In this document: piece by piece, positions 11,229 to 21,606 of the stretch
How positions within the stretch are numbered: position 1 is the first letter of the stretch
Layout: the number at the start of each line of letters is the position of its first letter
Assembly: GCA_949358305.1 (NCBI GenBank)
Contig: OX442322.1
Location: 870,001-930,000 of the forward strand
Reading direction: 5' to 3'
DNA length: 60,000 bases
Source of the DNA: Strigamia acuminata
Taxonomy: Eukaryota; Arthropoda; Chilopoda; Geophilomorpha; Linotaeniidae
Notes under the pieces: generated by a model
Seen by the model: only the letters and a program-made list of their open reading frames with translations
Told to the model about the DNA's origin: nothing
Database searches by the model: none
Translations under genes and position numbers: made by a program

Positions 11229-12752
11229 CTAAAGGTTCGTGCCAAAGTCGTGCTTATTCTTGCTCGATCCAACAGGTTGTTGTTTCTTTTCTTCACTAGT
11301 GTTCGCTTTGTTTCTTTCCTTCTCCTTCAATTTCTCAATGTCAGGTTTTTCGTCGCTGATTTGAATATAATATAGTCTGTCTTTCTTGACTCCCTGCATT
11401 AATTGTCTTTTCCATTGTGAGTCGTAGATTTTAACTAAACCCGCACCAATAGCGACTATGCATCTCGCCTCATCAATACACGGCCCCGACAACAAATTTC
11501 TTCGTAAGTCCGGCGCATAGTAAACCTTTTTCAGCGTGATGGGAATTGTTTCGGTCCCAACCAAACACATGATGCAGACTTCTCCAACTCCTTGTATTTG
11601 TATTAGTGTTTTCTTATCAGCCTGACTAATTGTTCCCGTTGTTTCTTTGAAATTGTGGAATTGAGCCCTATCCTTACAAAAATGTCCAGTCGCTCCCGTG
11701 TCATAAATCCAGCAATTATTTGCTCCACTGCACTGCAACATCTCTTGCTGACTCAATTCCGTGAGGAATCCAACATCCAGCATGTCGGCGTCAAGATCTT
11801 CGGCCGTATTCGACTTCATGTTGGTATTTGGTAGTGACTGTAGTTGAATCGTGCAATCCTTTGCCCAATGTCCGTGCTGGTTGCATCGAAAACACGGCCC
11901 CCGTCCCGTTGACCCGGTCGTGTTTCCTCGGAAATTTCCTCTTGTGTTTTTGTTTCCTCGATAATTCGATTTGCTGCCCCTTTGTCCGCCTTGATAGCCT
12001 CGGTTATTTTGTCCAAAGTTCCCTTGTTGTTGGGGTTTTGAGGAATTTTCACCACTTTTTGCGTTAGTGGAACCTGCTCCCATACTGAAGGCGTCTATGA
12101 TTTGCCCCTGGCCCGAATCCCTTTTCTGTTGAGCGAGACGTCCTTCTTCGGCGACAAGCTCGGTTTCCACCTTCTCCAACGTGAAATTCACATCCTCCCA
12201 TCTGTAGATGGCCTGTACTATGGACTGGTACTCTTGTGGTAAATATCTGATGAGCTGGAACGCTTGGTACAAGTTGTCTAATTGGTGTTTCACATCGGCG
12301 AGCTTCTTTGCAGCATTCCTTATTTTTGCAGCAAAAACACCAATTGTTTCTGTGTTTGGATCAAATTTTAAACTGAAAAATTCGTCCAGTAAACGTATAA
12401 TCCGCGCACGTGAGACCGGTTCGAAATTCGCCTTTAGTGTGTCCCACGCCTTTTTCGCGTCTTCTATTCCGTTTAACAACTCGTGGTATTGTTCCTCTAT
12501 GGAATAGTAAATTAGGCTAAAAGCCCGTCCTTTTCTGAGCTTGTAATCGGAACAATCGCGCCATGATCCTCCGGGTGCCAAAGCTTCCTCTGAACCGTCG
12601 GTGAAGGCCCAGCAACCGTGGTGCATCAGCAAAACCTTCATTTGCTGTTTCCACGTGTCGTAATTTGTCCTGTTTAGCAATGTCACTTTCCTCTCGAGTT
12701 TGTCGGACTCTATTGCGTTTTTCCGTTGTATAAAGTGGCACTTTTCACACAA
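11229..12752 (-). pseudogene. B1 gag and protease
   Basis: The 507-codon frame holds the UBN2-type gag (LLNRTNYDTWKQQMKVLLMHH), a Gly/Asn/Gln-rich linker, a CCHC knuckle (CFRCNQHGHWAKDC) and the protease core DTGATGHFC near 11690-11710. The codon matching the B0 start ATG is ATA here (near 12711), so the ATG at 12752 lies in former leader and the native start is lost. A frame break near 11250 separates protease from integrase. Confidence 0.88.
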
Positions 12753-13443
12753 ATGACCCCAAAAACACTTTCTGTACTGAATTTTCGCAACTAGGTGCAG
12801 TGTTGCGAGGTTAGTTCGCTCTTAAACTAAGTTAGTAAATCCTGTTACAACACTAAGCTAGCAATATCACAATATCGAAAATATAACGAAAATGTTCGAG
12901 AATGATGTCTTCCAGACGTTTCTAGCTGTGTTTCTCGTTGTATTTTGCAGCTGGCAGTTGTCCTCTCTCGTTGTTTCTCGTCTTGTTTTGATTTCGCAAA
13001 TTGTTCATTAATTTCCAGCTGGTTTCCGTGAAAATTCTTTTCCTCCGCTCGTGTTATCCTGGATTCCCGTTCACACTTCGCGTGTGGTTGACGAGAATAG
13101 TTCCGCTTGTGTAAACGTCGTCCAGTCGTTTCTCCGCTCCAAAATTTGACGACACGTTGCCAAAACGTATTGCGTCCCGCAATACCGGAATGAAATTCCG
13201 AAAAATGCGAAAAGAAATATAAATAAATGAAAAATCTAATATTGTTCGAACCAATTATTGTCCCTGCGCTCTTTGACATCTAGTTATTGGCTGCAGAACC
13301 GTAAAATCCAGGCACAAACACTGATTGTTGACATCCACCATGGGCGCCGCCATCTTGGATGAAAATGAGGAAATTTTCACTGCTGACCTCAAATGACTCA
13401 AACTGCTTCAAAATCACTCTGGACACTTTTCCTGCTTTATATT
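12753..13443 (-). other. B1 leader
   Basis: Long untranslated leader shared with B0 (4035-4804) and partly with B2. It contains the YY1/Pho-like ATCCAAGATGGCGGCGC (13360-13344). Open frames here are not conserved among the copies. Confidence 0.7.
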
Positions 13444-13742
13444 GGCCCATAACCTTGTTAGAATTGTTTATAAACTTGTGTGAATAGCATTGATCTGCAA
13501 TGGTGTGGAAAAAGTCCAATAATAAGAAACAGCCAAGTGTTCACAGGTGTGAATTCAAATATAGAGTGAGAGCTTTATTCTCAAGTCATGTGACTCCTTA
13601 AGTATACAGTGCCACCTAGAGGCATATTATGACATTAAATATGTGAGACATTGCAAACACTCGTAATGTGAATAGGCAAAAGCAAACAAATACATATGCA
13701 ACAATTGAGAATATTATCGCTTGATAATACGACAGAATAACA
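13444..13742 (-). repeat. B1 5' LTR and half-tRNA primer site
   Basis: The 287-bp LTR begins TGTTATTCTGTC (13742) and ends CTAACA (13456). GGTTATGGGCC (13454-13444) follows and matches the copia-type internal initiator-tRNA-Met primer. The LTR has a terminal stem-loop (13712-13729), an E-box-like GTCATGTGAC (13585-13594) and a CTCF-like motif (13609-13623). Its size is close to that of the Drosophila copia LTR. Confidence 0.85.
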
Positions 13743-14307
13743 GAGTAATCAATGAGTACGACAAGTTAACACAGCGGACATAGGTGACGTTGTCATCAAA
13801 ATTCACTCGAGGTCCAGACTGATTGATTGGGGGTTCCAGTGATTCGAAAGACGTTTGGTTTCTGTTGCGTAACGATTTCCAGTAAGTGATCTGTTCGTCG
13901 ATCTTCACGTGAATGGATTCGACGACTTTATTATCAACGGGGTTCTAAATGCGATATCCACAAGTTCACGAGTAAACTTGGTCGTTGGCAGCCAAAAGGC
14001 GCATTGCAGCCGTATTCAAATGTCCGAGACGACTATGCCAAATCCCTGTCGCATCCTTCTTTGACGTAGGAGCAGCGACCTTCTTCGGGTTTGACTGAGA
14101 AGAAGTGTTCGGAGGGGAAGTCGAGGGGATTGACTTGAGGGCGTCGACATAGGGCTGGATAGGAGGAGTTGTTGCGGCTGGAGGCAACGTGGGAAGAGGC
14201 AAGGGAGAGAAGGTAAGAACAGGAACTACGGTGTGGAGAGGCTGGGCATTGGTCAGCATAGGGGAATCGGGAACGTCGAAAAGAAAATCTGTGATGTACG
14301 ACGATTT
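13743..14307 (-). pseudogene. Copia fragment F, pol with internal deletion
   Basis: The minus strand encodes a Pro/Ser-rich linker and the GAG-pre-integrase motif WHSRLGHLNTAAMRLLAANDQVY. This is joined near 13965 to the post-integrase segment NPVDNKVVESIHVKIDEQ, which is normally several hundred codons later. It resembles A1, A2 and C but is a distinct copy. The left edge is cut by the B1 LTR. The right edge meets the end of the C LTR at 14308. Confidence 0.8.
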
Positions 14308-14363
14308 TGTAGCAAAGGAGGAGGAAAATAGCTCGAAATAACGAGCGAAAACGAAGGTAAAAT
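14308..14363 (-). repeat. 3' tail of the C 3' LTR, severed by A2
   Basis: Read on the minus strand this 56-bp piece ends TTTGCTACA, like the A-family LTR end (CTCTGCTACA). It continues the LTR at 34665-35147 across the A2 insertion. It includes the left copy of the A2 duplication AAAAT (14359-14363). Confidence 0.7.
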
Positions 14364-14932
14364 TGTTGATGTGTTTTACACAATTTACTTCAATATGGGT
14401 TCTAATATTATTGTTCACAATTGTTTTCCACTATTTCATTTGATATTTATCACATTTCGTAATATTATGCTGTTCTCGTATTATTATGTTATTTCCGGTT
14501 TTTATATGCATTAAGCATAATGCACTTGTTTGTTTATCCTTTAGTATTAGGTATCTTGCTATTACTAGCATTTTGATCTTTATATTATGTTAGTTATTAA
14601 CGCCAGATGGCGTATATTTTTACTCTTGTTTTCCAAAATGGCGACGGATAGTCGCATTTCGCTTTTCTCATCCAAATCTGGATTATGTTGTAAGTTTATC
14701 GTTTATCCATTAAATTTTATTGTTTTATAAGCGTTTAGCTTCCTTTGCACGTCTATTATAAGTGCAAACCACTTTCACGGCGATTCCTATCGCCATTTCC
14801 GCGCATGTCGTGCAGACGTTGCCTCGTATAGTGGCAAAGTGCGCCCGGGTCGTTCGCCGCCATTGCCGCTATTTTCTCGTTGTTTCCTTTATTTTGCACG
14901 ACCATTTCGTGCTCGTTTCCACCTCTGCTACA
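14364..14932 (+). repeat. 5' LTR of A2
   Basis: The 569-bp LTR begins TGTTGATGTGTTTTACAC and ends CTCTGCTACA. The start is fixed by homology with A1 and by the AAAAT duplication, and the end by the primer site two bases later. A CTCF-like core (14601-14612) and a YY1/Pho-like AAAATGGCGAC (14635-14645) lie in the same order and spacing as in A1. Confidence 0.9.
14601..14645 (+). promoter_or_regulatory. CTCF-like and YY1/Pho-like motif pair in A2 LTR
   Basis: CGCCAGATGGCG (a palindromic, weaker CTCF-like core) is followed after 22 bp by AAAATGGCGAC. It is homologous to the pair in A1 and C. Function is inferred. Confidence 0.3.
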
Positions 14933-14934
14933 GT

Positions 14935-14951
14935 TGGTAGCAGAGGATGGT
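14935..14951 (+). other. A2 primer-binding site, initiator tRNA-Met
   Basis: TGGTAGCAGAGGATGGT is a perfect 17-nt complement of the 3' end of animal initiator tRNA-Met (ending CCTCTGCTACCA), two bases after the LTR. It primes minus-strand synthesis and fixes element polarity. Confidence 0.93.
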
Positions 14952-15840
14952 TCTGCTTTCCAGTGCAGCACGCATTCTCCACTGATTTTATCGTTTATTA
15001 TCGCAAATTTCGCGATTTTTGGCGATAAATTTTTATTTGCAGGTCACGACGATTCGCCGAAGATTCCAGACGTTTTCCCAACGTTTCCAGACGTGGACCA
15101 GCGTTTGGATACACGAAACGCCGACGTTTTCGCCAATAATTCGGAAATTCTCGCGTGTTTTGCGGTTTTTCCGAAATTCTTTTGTATTTTTTCAGATTTT
15201 TCGATTCTCGTCACGCGTACGTGGCGTAATCAACCAGAAACGGATCGAATCCGCTGTATTGCACCCCGGCGTGCTTACAGTATTGCCGATTTGTCGTTTT
15301 TCAACGATTTTGGATTTTTTCCCTCGTTAATTCGAGAAGATTTCGGATTTAAATCGGTGGTTTTTCTGTAAAACCACGCCCGTGTTTTCTTATTGCACGA
15401 GGTTGTGTGTGCACACACACAACAGATTCACCCATTTCTCCTAATTTCGAAATTATATTGTTAGTAACTAAGATAGGTTTAGAATTTTGGTTGGATCATT
15501 TAGCATCCACTTTGCCCTTTTGTCTAGTCAGGTAAGCAAAGTGTGTATTCCCAGTTAAGGCTTTCTCAGGGTCACCTGACGTTTCCGTGACCCCAGGCGG
15601 TTTGCAAAGGGCGTTAGGGAGATACTTAACTGGGGTTATTTGTGCCAATTTTAGCATTGGCATCCCCGTCTTGGTTTCCGCATTGACAGTGCTTCGGTTT
15701 AAGTGTGACGACAAGTGCTCCGTGATAAAAGTGCATCAAACTCTCGTGCATTTACGTTTGTGCTTCGTTTCACAACACCATTTTGCCAGTGCCATTCTCA
15801 ATTCCACAATTTTTCTCGCGTCTGTGTTTTGGCATCAAAA
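14952..15840 (+). other. A2 leader
   Basis: About 890 nt of untranslated leader, strongly matched in A1 (2294-3160). One frame is open across the LTR, primer site and leader (14880-15371), but it has no protein-like motif and is not called. Confidence 0.7.
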
Positions 15841-16648
15841 ATGCAGAAATCCGACAACACCGTGTCTCGATTGCCAATACTCGCAGTTGGCAATTACGAA
15901 ATGTGGGCTCGTAGCATGAAAATGCTACTGAAGTCAGAAGGGCTGTGGACCCACGTTACCGAAGAGGACGAAGTGGATTTCAAGAAAACGGCGAATGATA
16001 AAGAACTTAAAAAGTATAAGCGCCGCAAGGACAAGGCGCTGGGCCTCATCTATGGTTTCGTGTCTGAACCCAAGAAGTCAGCGCTGGACTCCGCCAATAC
16101 ACCTAAAGAGGCATGGGACACTTTATCGAAAATATATGCCCCAAGCTCTCGTGCTCGAAAGGCGGCACTTCGGCGAAAATTCCTACACATGAAACTAGAG
16201 CGGAACGAGGAGATGGCGGATTTTCTGCGAAGAGTGGATTACCACGTCAGGAAGCAAGAAGATATTGGGGAGAAGGTTTCAGCCGATCATCAGGCTTACC
16301 AATATCTGGATATGCTGCCAGCTGAATATTCCCAGGTGTCATTCGCCATTTACCATTGGGAAGATCCGATATTCACGCCCCAAAAAGTGTCCGAAGTGTC
16401 AGAAGGCTTTCTCGTCACGAGATTTGACATCCGCATCGTCTTCTCACGCGTATTCGACGGATCAGCGTTCCCGTTCTCGAGGTCAACGTCCATTGTCGTC
16501 CATCAGATGCTTCAATTGCGGAGAGATGGGGCACTACGCGAATAAGTGTCCCCAACTCCGCAAAGAGCGGCCTCCAAACCCATCAGCGTCTTTTCAACGT
16601 CCATCTAGGAGTAGAAGCCGCAAACGCAGCAAGAACAATTCAAACAAG
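15841..16648 (+). pseudogene. A2 gag, frame-shifted and interrupted
   Basis: ATG at 15841 (AAAAATGC context) opens gag with GNYEMWARSMKMLLKSEGLW, KDKALGLIYGFVSE and AWDTLSKIYAPSS, the UBN2-type capsid region. Near 16370-16390 the coding signal jumps to another frame, which carries the CCHC knuckle CFNCGEMGHYANKC (about 16503-16546) and an Arg/Ser-rich tail. At 16648 the frame is cut by G, and the sequence resumes at 30641 after the CAAG duplication. Gag would form the particle that packages element RNA. Confidence 0.88.
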
Positions 16649-16737
16649 TATGACGGTTTATAAGTGCTATTTATTAATAACACGGCCGAATTTTAAGTGT
16701 TTTCGGCGAAACCCGCATTTGTCAATGCTCCGAGTCG

Positions 16738-16751
16738 CCACTAGATGGCGC
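16738..16751 (+). promoter_or_regulatory. CTCF-like motif in G 5' LTR
   Basis: CCACTAGATGGCGC fits the CTCF core pattern CCASYAGRKGGCRS at every position. It is repeated at 28960-28973 in the 3' LTR in the same orientation. Confidence 0.45.
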
Positions 16752-17112
16752 GATTATAATTCAGCGGTAAATTCGAATTGCGAGTTAAGAAAACTGGTAA
16801 ATAAATATAAGAATATATTTATTTGTATGAAACGACACTTTATTAGGATTAATATAAATATATATTAATAATTATTGTTCACACTAAGTGATGGGAATCT
16901 CTAGTTCAGCAGAAATGGAGATTTGATAATCCATCGATCAACCGATCGATGTGATTGGTGGATCCATTTCCGGTCCTGGGTATCCAGTTCCGGTTGTGGT
17001 GTGAATTAGCATATTGCTCCTCCGTATCCACTTCCGGCGATACGGGATTGGAGGGATTCGTGGAACCCATGTTCCAATTGGTTGATTGGATTAATCTCTA
17101 ATCCAGTCAGGT

Positions 17113-17120
17113 TATATAAA
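17113..17120 (+). promoter_or_regulatory. TATA box of G LTR promoter
   Basis: TATATAAA in GC-richer surroundings. Transcription would start about 25-30 bp downstream, near 17145. The copy in the 3' LTR is at 29335-29342. Confidence 0.6.
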
Positions 17121-18310
17121 CCCAAACAACCGGCCATCCGGCAGCTCTGTTTGATTATTTCTGTTTGGTATTGTTACTTAAGAAATATGATTCGTTGTTC
17201 ACGTGGAAGACCGTTTAGTTCTTTGGTTCTTTGTTGATTCGTTCGCAAAGAACCGCGGCATGATTCTACCGAATCATGCAACCACCGGCAATTGAAGCCG
17301 ACGTATTGGATTGTTATGTTGCATACATGTTTCAATTTACGGTCTCGCCGAGGAGAACTTGCCTTCTGTGCATTTCAGTATCCTCCGGGCAGGACTGAGT
17401 GGTCATTTTCGGTATGAACGCATTCCGTAACCGTGAGTAAGCACCGGAACTGTTGAGAGTTGGTTCCTTCACCTGATGGTGCCAAAGCAGTCTGTTTTAC
17501 AGTAACCACGAGTAGCACCAAGTGTTTGGCAAGCTGATTCTCATGGTATTCGGTGCCAAAGTAGTCGGTTTGTTATTAGTACCGCGAAGGGCTAAACTGC
17601 TGTGCGGAGCCGCAAGCTATCGACTCCTGTGTACGTGATACCGTCAATCGCTAGACGAACGACCGTGTTGCGACGCAGGGGACGCTTGATACCGTTCTGC
17701 ATGGCAAGGCGTATTCTCTATCGACGGCAATTGTGTGTTGCGACGGGAAGTCTAATATGTTTCTCTTCATTTGTAAACAGAACAATATTAACTTGACGAC
17801 AAGTTAATGAGTCAAGTCAGAAGACTTAACCTCGATTACATTAACAACTCAAATGTGACAAATAAGTTGACAACAACTTATCGGCGAAATATCTGAATAA
17901 GAACAAATTTCACAACTCCAATGAATTAAATATAATTCATAAGTGGAATATTGATAAGTAAATGAATACATTTACTTAAACCAATATCCTCCCTAAGTTG
18001 TGGCGGTGCAGACAAAGTCAACCGCATTTCTCAGATCATTCGATTTATCGATGTGCAACCATTTTACACAAAGCGAAACAAGGAACCAGCGAAGCCGTAT
18101 CGGACTCCCGGATACAGCCATCCGGCTTAGATGACATCTATAACCAGGTCGAGCGATGGGGAAACCGCTCCCGCATCTCGGACACGTAACGTTATTATTT
18201 TAGGGCCAATCGGCCACTCGATTGTATAGTCTAATAGCCAGTTAAACTTGCCATATGTCGGCATTAGTCCTATGTATAACCTCAGCTCCTTTTTCCTATT
18301 GTTTACCGAC

Positions 18311-18316
18311 AATAAA
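18311..18316 (+). terminator. Candidate poly(A) signal in G LTR
   Basis: AATAAA about 100 bp before the LTR end. The functional copy would be in the 3' LTR at 30533-30538. Confidence 0.45.
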
Positions 18317-18420
18317 CTGTCTTGTATTTATCTCTAGGATTATATTCACTGTGTTATTATATTTGCGATCTATTCCCAGTACCATTGTTAAATGGGAGTT
18401 GTGGTCGTCACCGTCACACG

Positions 18421-18439
18421 TGGAGGTCCCACCGAGATT
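18421..18439 (+). other. G primer-binding site, tRNA-Gln
   Basis: TGGAGGTCCCACCGAGATT, two bases after the LTR, is a 19-nt complement of the 3' end of animal tRNA-Gln (CTCGGTGGGACCT plus CCA). Confidence 0.88.
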
Positions 18440-19246
18440 AGGTTGCAATTAATTCGATTGAATTGTAAAAGTGAATTTTTTTGAGATAAATAAGGCTAAA
18501 AAATTTATAAATAAATTTTACAAATTGCAGTTTTAGAAAGTACATTCTGTTTTCTCGAAGAAAATGAATAATACAATTCTGGACGAAGGAATTGCAACCA
18601 GGAATTCTAAATCTATCACACGATGGTTGAGATAGATTTAATCGAAGTATTTAAAAACTAAAGCTTCGGAGAATTTGATGGATATAAAACACAGAATAGT
18701 TATATTTTGATATTTACTTTATTTTTCCGTGAAAAAGTAAAAGTAAGACAAGTTTAAACATGTTTAACGAATCGCAAGACAAAGAAAACTTGCAGAATAT
18801 GGAACTTCAAAGTAAAATCCAGTATTAAGGAGAAGATATAATAATTGGAAACAATTGACAAAGGTTGAAAGTGAATTTATTTTATTTTTATGAAATATAT
18901 AATTTTGGGAATATTTACAAATAATCTCTCGAAGGAATTTTATTTTATCGGTAAAGACTAAAAGTCGAAAAGAACGGACTTAGTAGAGAACTGATGACGA
19001 AAATGATACGTTCGTTATACAATCAGTTGATAACGAACCAGCCAATCAGGAACTAGGTGATCTAAGGATCCCCAGCCCCTTGCTATTAAAGGAGAGCCAG
19101 ATCAGATTGAGATCATTCGCTTCCAGACCAGACCAGCAGACGTGTTTCAGTAACCATCCTGACTGCGCCATCCGATTCTAGTTACGATTCGAAGTTTTCC
19201 ACCGCTAAAATAGTAAAAAAGACCGATTCAATTATATTTTTATAAA
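18440..19246 (+). other. G leader
   Basis: AT-rich 807-nt leader between the primer site and gag. No ORF of note is seen. A splice donor for a spliced ORF3 mRNA would be expected here or in early gag, but none stands out enough to call. Confidence 0.6.
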
Positions 19247-20029
19247 ATGGATCCAAACAATCTTCCTAACAAAGAAAAAGTGGCTGAAGAAAAGGCCGTA
19301 GAAGAAATAGTTAGCTTGGATTCAAGTTATGTAAAACTTTGTGACCAAACGGAAATGATTCCCGATGAACTCACACAGTTTTGTACGCATTACGAACTAG
19401 ATAGAACTCAGTTCAAAACCATAATCGAAGCTTCTGAATTTGTGACGAAGCGGGCGTTACGTAACATACGTATTAATCCAACTCCGGAAAAACGAGCAGA
19501 ACTTTCGAAGGAGAGTTCGGCGAACCATAATTCTGGAAAGGACCCAATCCCGTCGCCAAGAGATCTGTCTGAAGAAAACCGATCACGATCTAAAACTCCA
19601 CAACGTAAGTTGGGGGATCAAGCAAGAATTAAAACTCCGTCGGTTCGTAACCAAGATATTCGAGAATTATTTCGAACATCAAGCAAGGAATCGCTTGATC
19701 AGTCCAGTTTAGGAAATAGAACTCCTCACTCCCGCAACGCCAGTTACCACAATACTCCAAGTATTTCGGAGGTAGGAGGATCCAATTTTTCAACTTTTCA
19801 ACCTGAAAATGCTAAAAAGCAACCCAATCCACATATTTATACGGAGAATGGGACGAGACATTTTGCCAAACAAACCCCTAGAGGGCGAGGCAATAAATCC
19901 GCCATTCGACGGAAATTATCTCCACTACCATCTCCAGTCTTACCTCAAACTCGACAAGAACAATTGAGATTAGACGAAGTTGAAAGGGAACGAATTAGGC
20001 TGGAAGCAATTAATCAAAAAACAGATTAA
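19247..20029 (+). CDS. G gag, N-terminal part
   Basis: ATG at 19247 (AAAATGGAT, good context) starts a 260-aa frame: an acidic N-terminus, a Ser/Arg/Pro-rich low-complexity middle with SP and TP sites (SRSKTPQRK, LSPLPSP), then the start of a charged coiled coil (LRLDEVERERIRLEAINQK). The coil continues without loss in the +1 frame (QINDEKIRQDKLEGEVVNQ), so this is one gag whose frame breaks at the A6 run 20016-20021. Either one A is extra, or the ribosome slips by +1. Residues 1-80 match nothing recognised. Confidence 0.75.
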   Translation: MDPNNLPNKEKVAEEKAVEEIVSLDSSYVKLCDQTEMIPDELTQFCTHYELDRTQFKTIIEASEFVTKRALRNIRINPTPEKRAELSKESSANHNSGKDPIPSPRDLSEENRSRSKTPQRKLGDQARIKTPSVRNQDIRELFRTSSKESLDQSSLGNRTPHSRNASYHNTPSISEVGGSNFSTFQPENAKKQPNPHIYTENGTRHFAKQTPRGRGNKSAIRRKLSPLPSPVLPQTRQEQLRLDEVERERIRLEAINQKTD

Positions 20030-21584
20030 CGACGAAAAGATTCGCCAAGATAAACTTGAAGGAGAAGTTGTCAATCAAAACGAAGTTCGTAAGTCGATAG
20101 ACAAAAACGATAAAATTCTAATTAATCAATTACGGGCTCAATGGCGACAGGAACACGATGAAAAGTTCCAAAAGCAACAAGATCAATACAATAAGAAGTG
20201 GGCGGAAGTGAACAGAATTGAAGACAATCAACGCAAGCGGGAGAAAACCTTACAGGAAAGCATCCGGCTAAATCTCGCGGCGTCCACTCGGGCTAGCCAT
20301 GGTAGTGAACCCCGAGACCAGACAAATCCGTCACGTGCATCTACCGATGACATTCCAAGCTCACATTTCTCGGCAGAAAGTTCTACAGAAACTAGACTTC
20401 CCTCTGACGGAACTAATATTTCATTTGACTATATTTTGAAAATGCAACAAAATATGGCCGCCCAATTCCAAAAACAATTGGATAGTCGAATAGATACATT
20501 CGTTCAAACTCAACAAACAACTGGGCCGCAACGATCTAATAATCCAGGACCCAGTAAAGTCTTTTTCAAAGGACAAGACCTTCCAGTTTTCGATGGAAAA
20601 CAGGAGGATATAGATAAATTTTTATCAGTAGCTAAAACTGTAGCTATTTCAAAGGGATTAACTCTGGACGAAATGGTTAATCAAGGTATTCCCACCTATT
20701 TGTCCGGATTAGCCCAACAATGGTATGACGAGAATAAAACCAAGTTTACCAACTGGGAAACCTTCGTAGAATTATTTCGTGAAGAATTCGACATGATTCC
20801 AACTACTCGACTCCGAAATTTACGAAAAGTAATCCAAGGAGACGATGAACCTTTATATGAATTTCTAGTCAGATTCACTAAAGCCCAAGGATCGTATTCC
20901 GAAAGAGGAAATGTTGCCACACTTTTCGACAACCTGAATTGGACGAGTTACAATAGATTAATCGATCGAAATCTGTACAGGAGCGAGTCAGTAGACAAAA
21001 TCTTTCAATTCGTACGAACGAATAGAGCACTCTTTGAACCCCAAAGAATCCGTACAGAGAATTCCAAGGAAATTGATAAAGTGGTATCTAACAACCAGAA
21101 GTATTCTAAAGATACCAAAAATATGAGACCTTCGGCTCGATCCACTCAAATGATGGAAATAGAGCCGGAAGAAGAAATAATGGAAGTCAATGAGTTGACA
21201 GAGAATAATGTATCAATGGATAATTTATTATGTGCCATGTCGGAAAATCAGACAGGGAAATGTTTTCATTGTAAACAACCAGGTCATTTCAAAAGAGAAT
21301 GTCCTCTGCTTCCAAAGCGAAAATTTAGCAATAATTTCCCTGGAAATAATAATTCCAATAACAATAGCGCTAATCAGCAGCCGAACGAATTTAAGCGACC
21401 ACGCCAAAATTGGGTAACTGCCGAAGCTATTGATCAAAAAATGGAAGAGTTAAAAACTGATATGAATAACAGTATGCAAACAACAATAAGTAAGACAGTG
21501 TCGGATTTATTTAGTAAATTCTTAGACCCGAAGAACGCTACTACGGCACCAATTACTGAAACCCCACCGGTTCCAAAAAACTAG
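19980..21584 (+). CDS. G gag, capsid and nucleocapsid part
   Basis: This frame has no ATG near its start and must be entered from the upstream frame. It encodes a long coiled coil (to about 20260), a Ser/Thr-rich linker and the retrotransposon gag capsid region (FDGKQEDIDKFLSVAKTVA, LAQQWYDENKTKFTNWETF, LYEFLVRFTKAQGSYS; about 20590-20910). A CCHC knuckle CFHCKQPGHFKREC (about 21262-21303) and an Asn-rich tail follow. It ends at TAG 21582-21584, immediately behind an A AAA AAC slippery heptamer. Capsid and nucleocapsid package the RNA. Confidence 0.88.
   Translation: MKGNELGWKQLIKKQINDEKIRQDKLEGEVVNQNEVRKSIDKNDKILINQLRAQWRQEHDEKFQKQQDQYNKKWAEVNRIEDNQRKREKTLQESIRLNLAASTRASHGSEPRDQTNPSRASTDDIPSSHFSAESSTETRLPSDGTNISFDYILKMQQNMAAQFQKQLDSRIDTFVQTQQTTGPQRSNNPGPSKVFFKGQDLPVFDGKQEDIDKFLSVAKTVAISKGLTLDEMVNQGIPTYLSGLAQQWYDENKTKFTNWETFVELFREEFDMIPTTRLRNLRKVIQGDDEPLYEFLVRFTKAQGSYSERGNVATLFDNLNWTSYNRLIDRNLYRSESVDKIFQFVRTNRALFEPQRIRTENSKEIDKVVSNNQKYSKDTKNMRPSARSTQMMEIEPEEEIMEVNELTENNVSMDNLLCAMSENQTGKCFHCKQPGHFKRECPLLPKRKFSNNFPGNNNSNNNSANQQPNEFKRPRQNWVTAEAIDQKMEELKTDMNNSMQTTISKTVSDLFSKFLDPKNATTAPITETPPVPKN
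20016..20021 (+). other. Frame break in G gag at an A6 run
   Basis: CAA AAA ACA GAT TAA ends the first gag frame, while skipping one A gives CAA AAA CAG ATT AAC and continues the coiled coil. In an element otherwise free of lesions this may be a homopolymer error, a fresh 1-nt insertion or a +1 recoding site. Confidence 0.6.
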
Positions 21585-21606
21585 TGGCGGGGGTCCTCGA
21601 GCCCCC
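21575..21606 (+). promoter_or_regulatory. -1 ribosomal frameshift signal, G gag/pol
   Basis: The heptamer A AAA AAC (21575-21581) is in gag phase and directly precedes the gag TAG. After a 7-nt spacer, GGGGG (21589-21593) and CCCCC (21602-21606) can pair around an 8-nt loop. Slipping -1 enters the pol frame, which is exactly where pol becomes open without an ATG. The geometry matches classical retroviral and gypsy frameshift sites. Confidence 0.85.

Larger units (their letters stand above)
8731..13742 (-). mobile_element. Copia element B1, 3'-truncated
   Basis: Minus-strand copia element with 5' LTR (13742-13456), primer site, leader, gag-protease and pol up to the first part of RNase H. The 3' end and 3' LTR are missing; at about 8730 it is fused to gypsy E. 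The right edge abuts copia fragment F. It is closely related to B2 but carries a lost start codon, several stops and several frame breaks. Confidence 0.9.
16649..18418 (+). repeat. 5' LTR of G
   Basis: The 1770-bp LTR begins TATGACGG and ends CCGTCACA, so the near-terminal TGACGG and CCGTCA are inverted. A TATA box is at 17113-17120 and AATAAA at 18311-18316, giving an unusually long R region of more than 1.1 kb if both are used. A CTCF-like CCACTAGATGGCGC lies at 16738-16751. Small ORFs in it recur in the other LTR simply because the LTRs are identical. Confidence 0.95.

Noticed and set aside
14880-15371. Long ORF over A2 LTR, primer site and leader (and its A1 counterpart 2885-3379)
   Set aside because: It crosses the LTR boundary and primer site; similarity between copies is explained by element homology and no protein motif is present.
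16650-18312. Small ORFs repeated at 28872-30534 as a duplicated gene
   Set aside because: They are the two identical LTRs of G; no coding features.
18127-18312. Shadow ORFs on the opposite strand of G and D coding regions
   Set aside because: They overlap well-supported domains in another frame and have no recognisable motifs.
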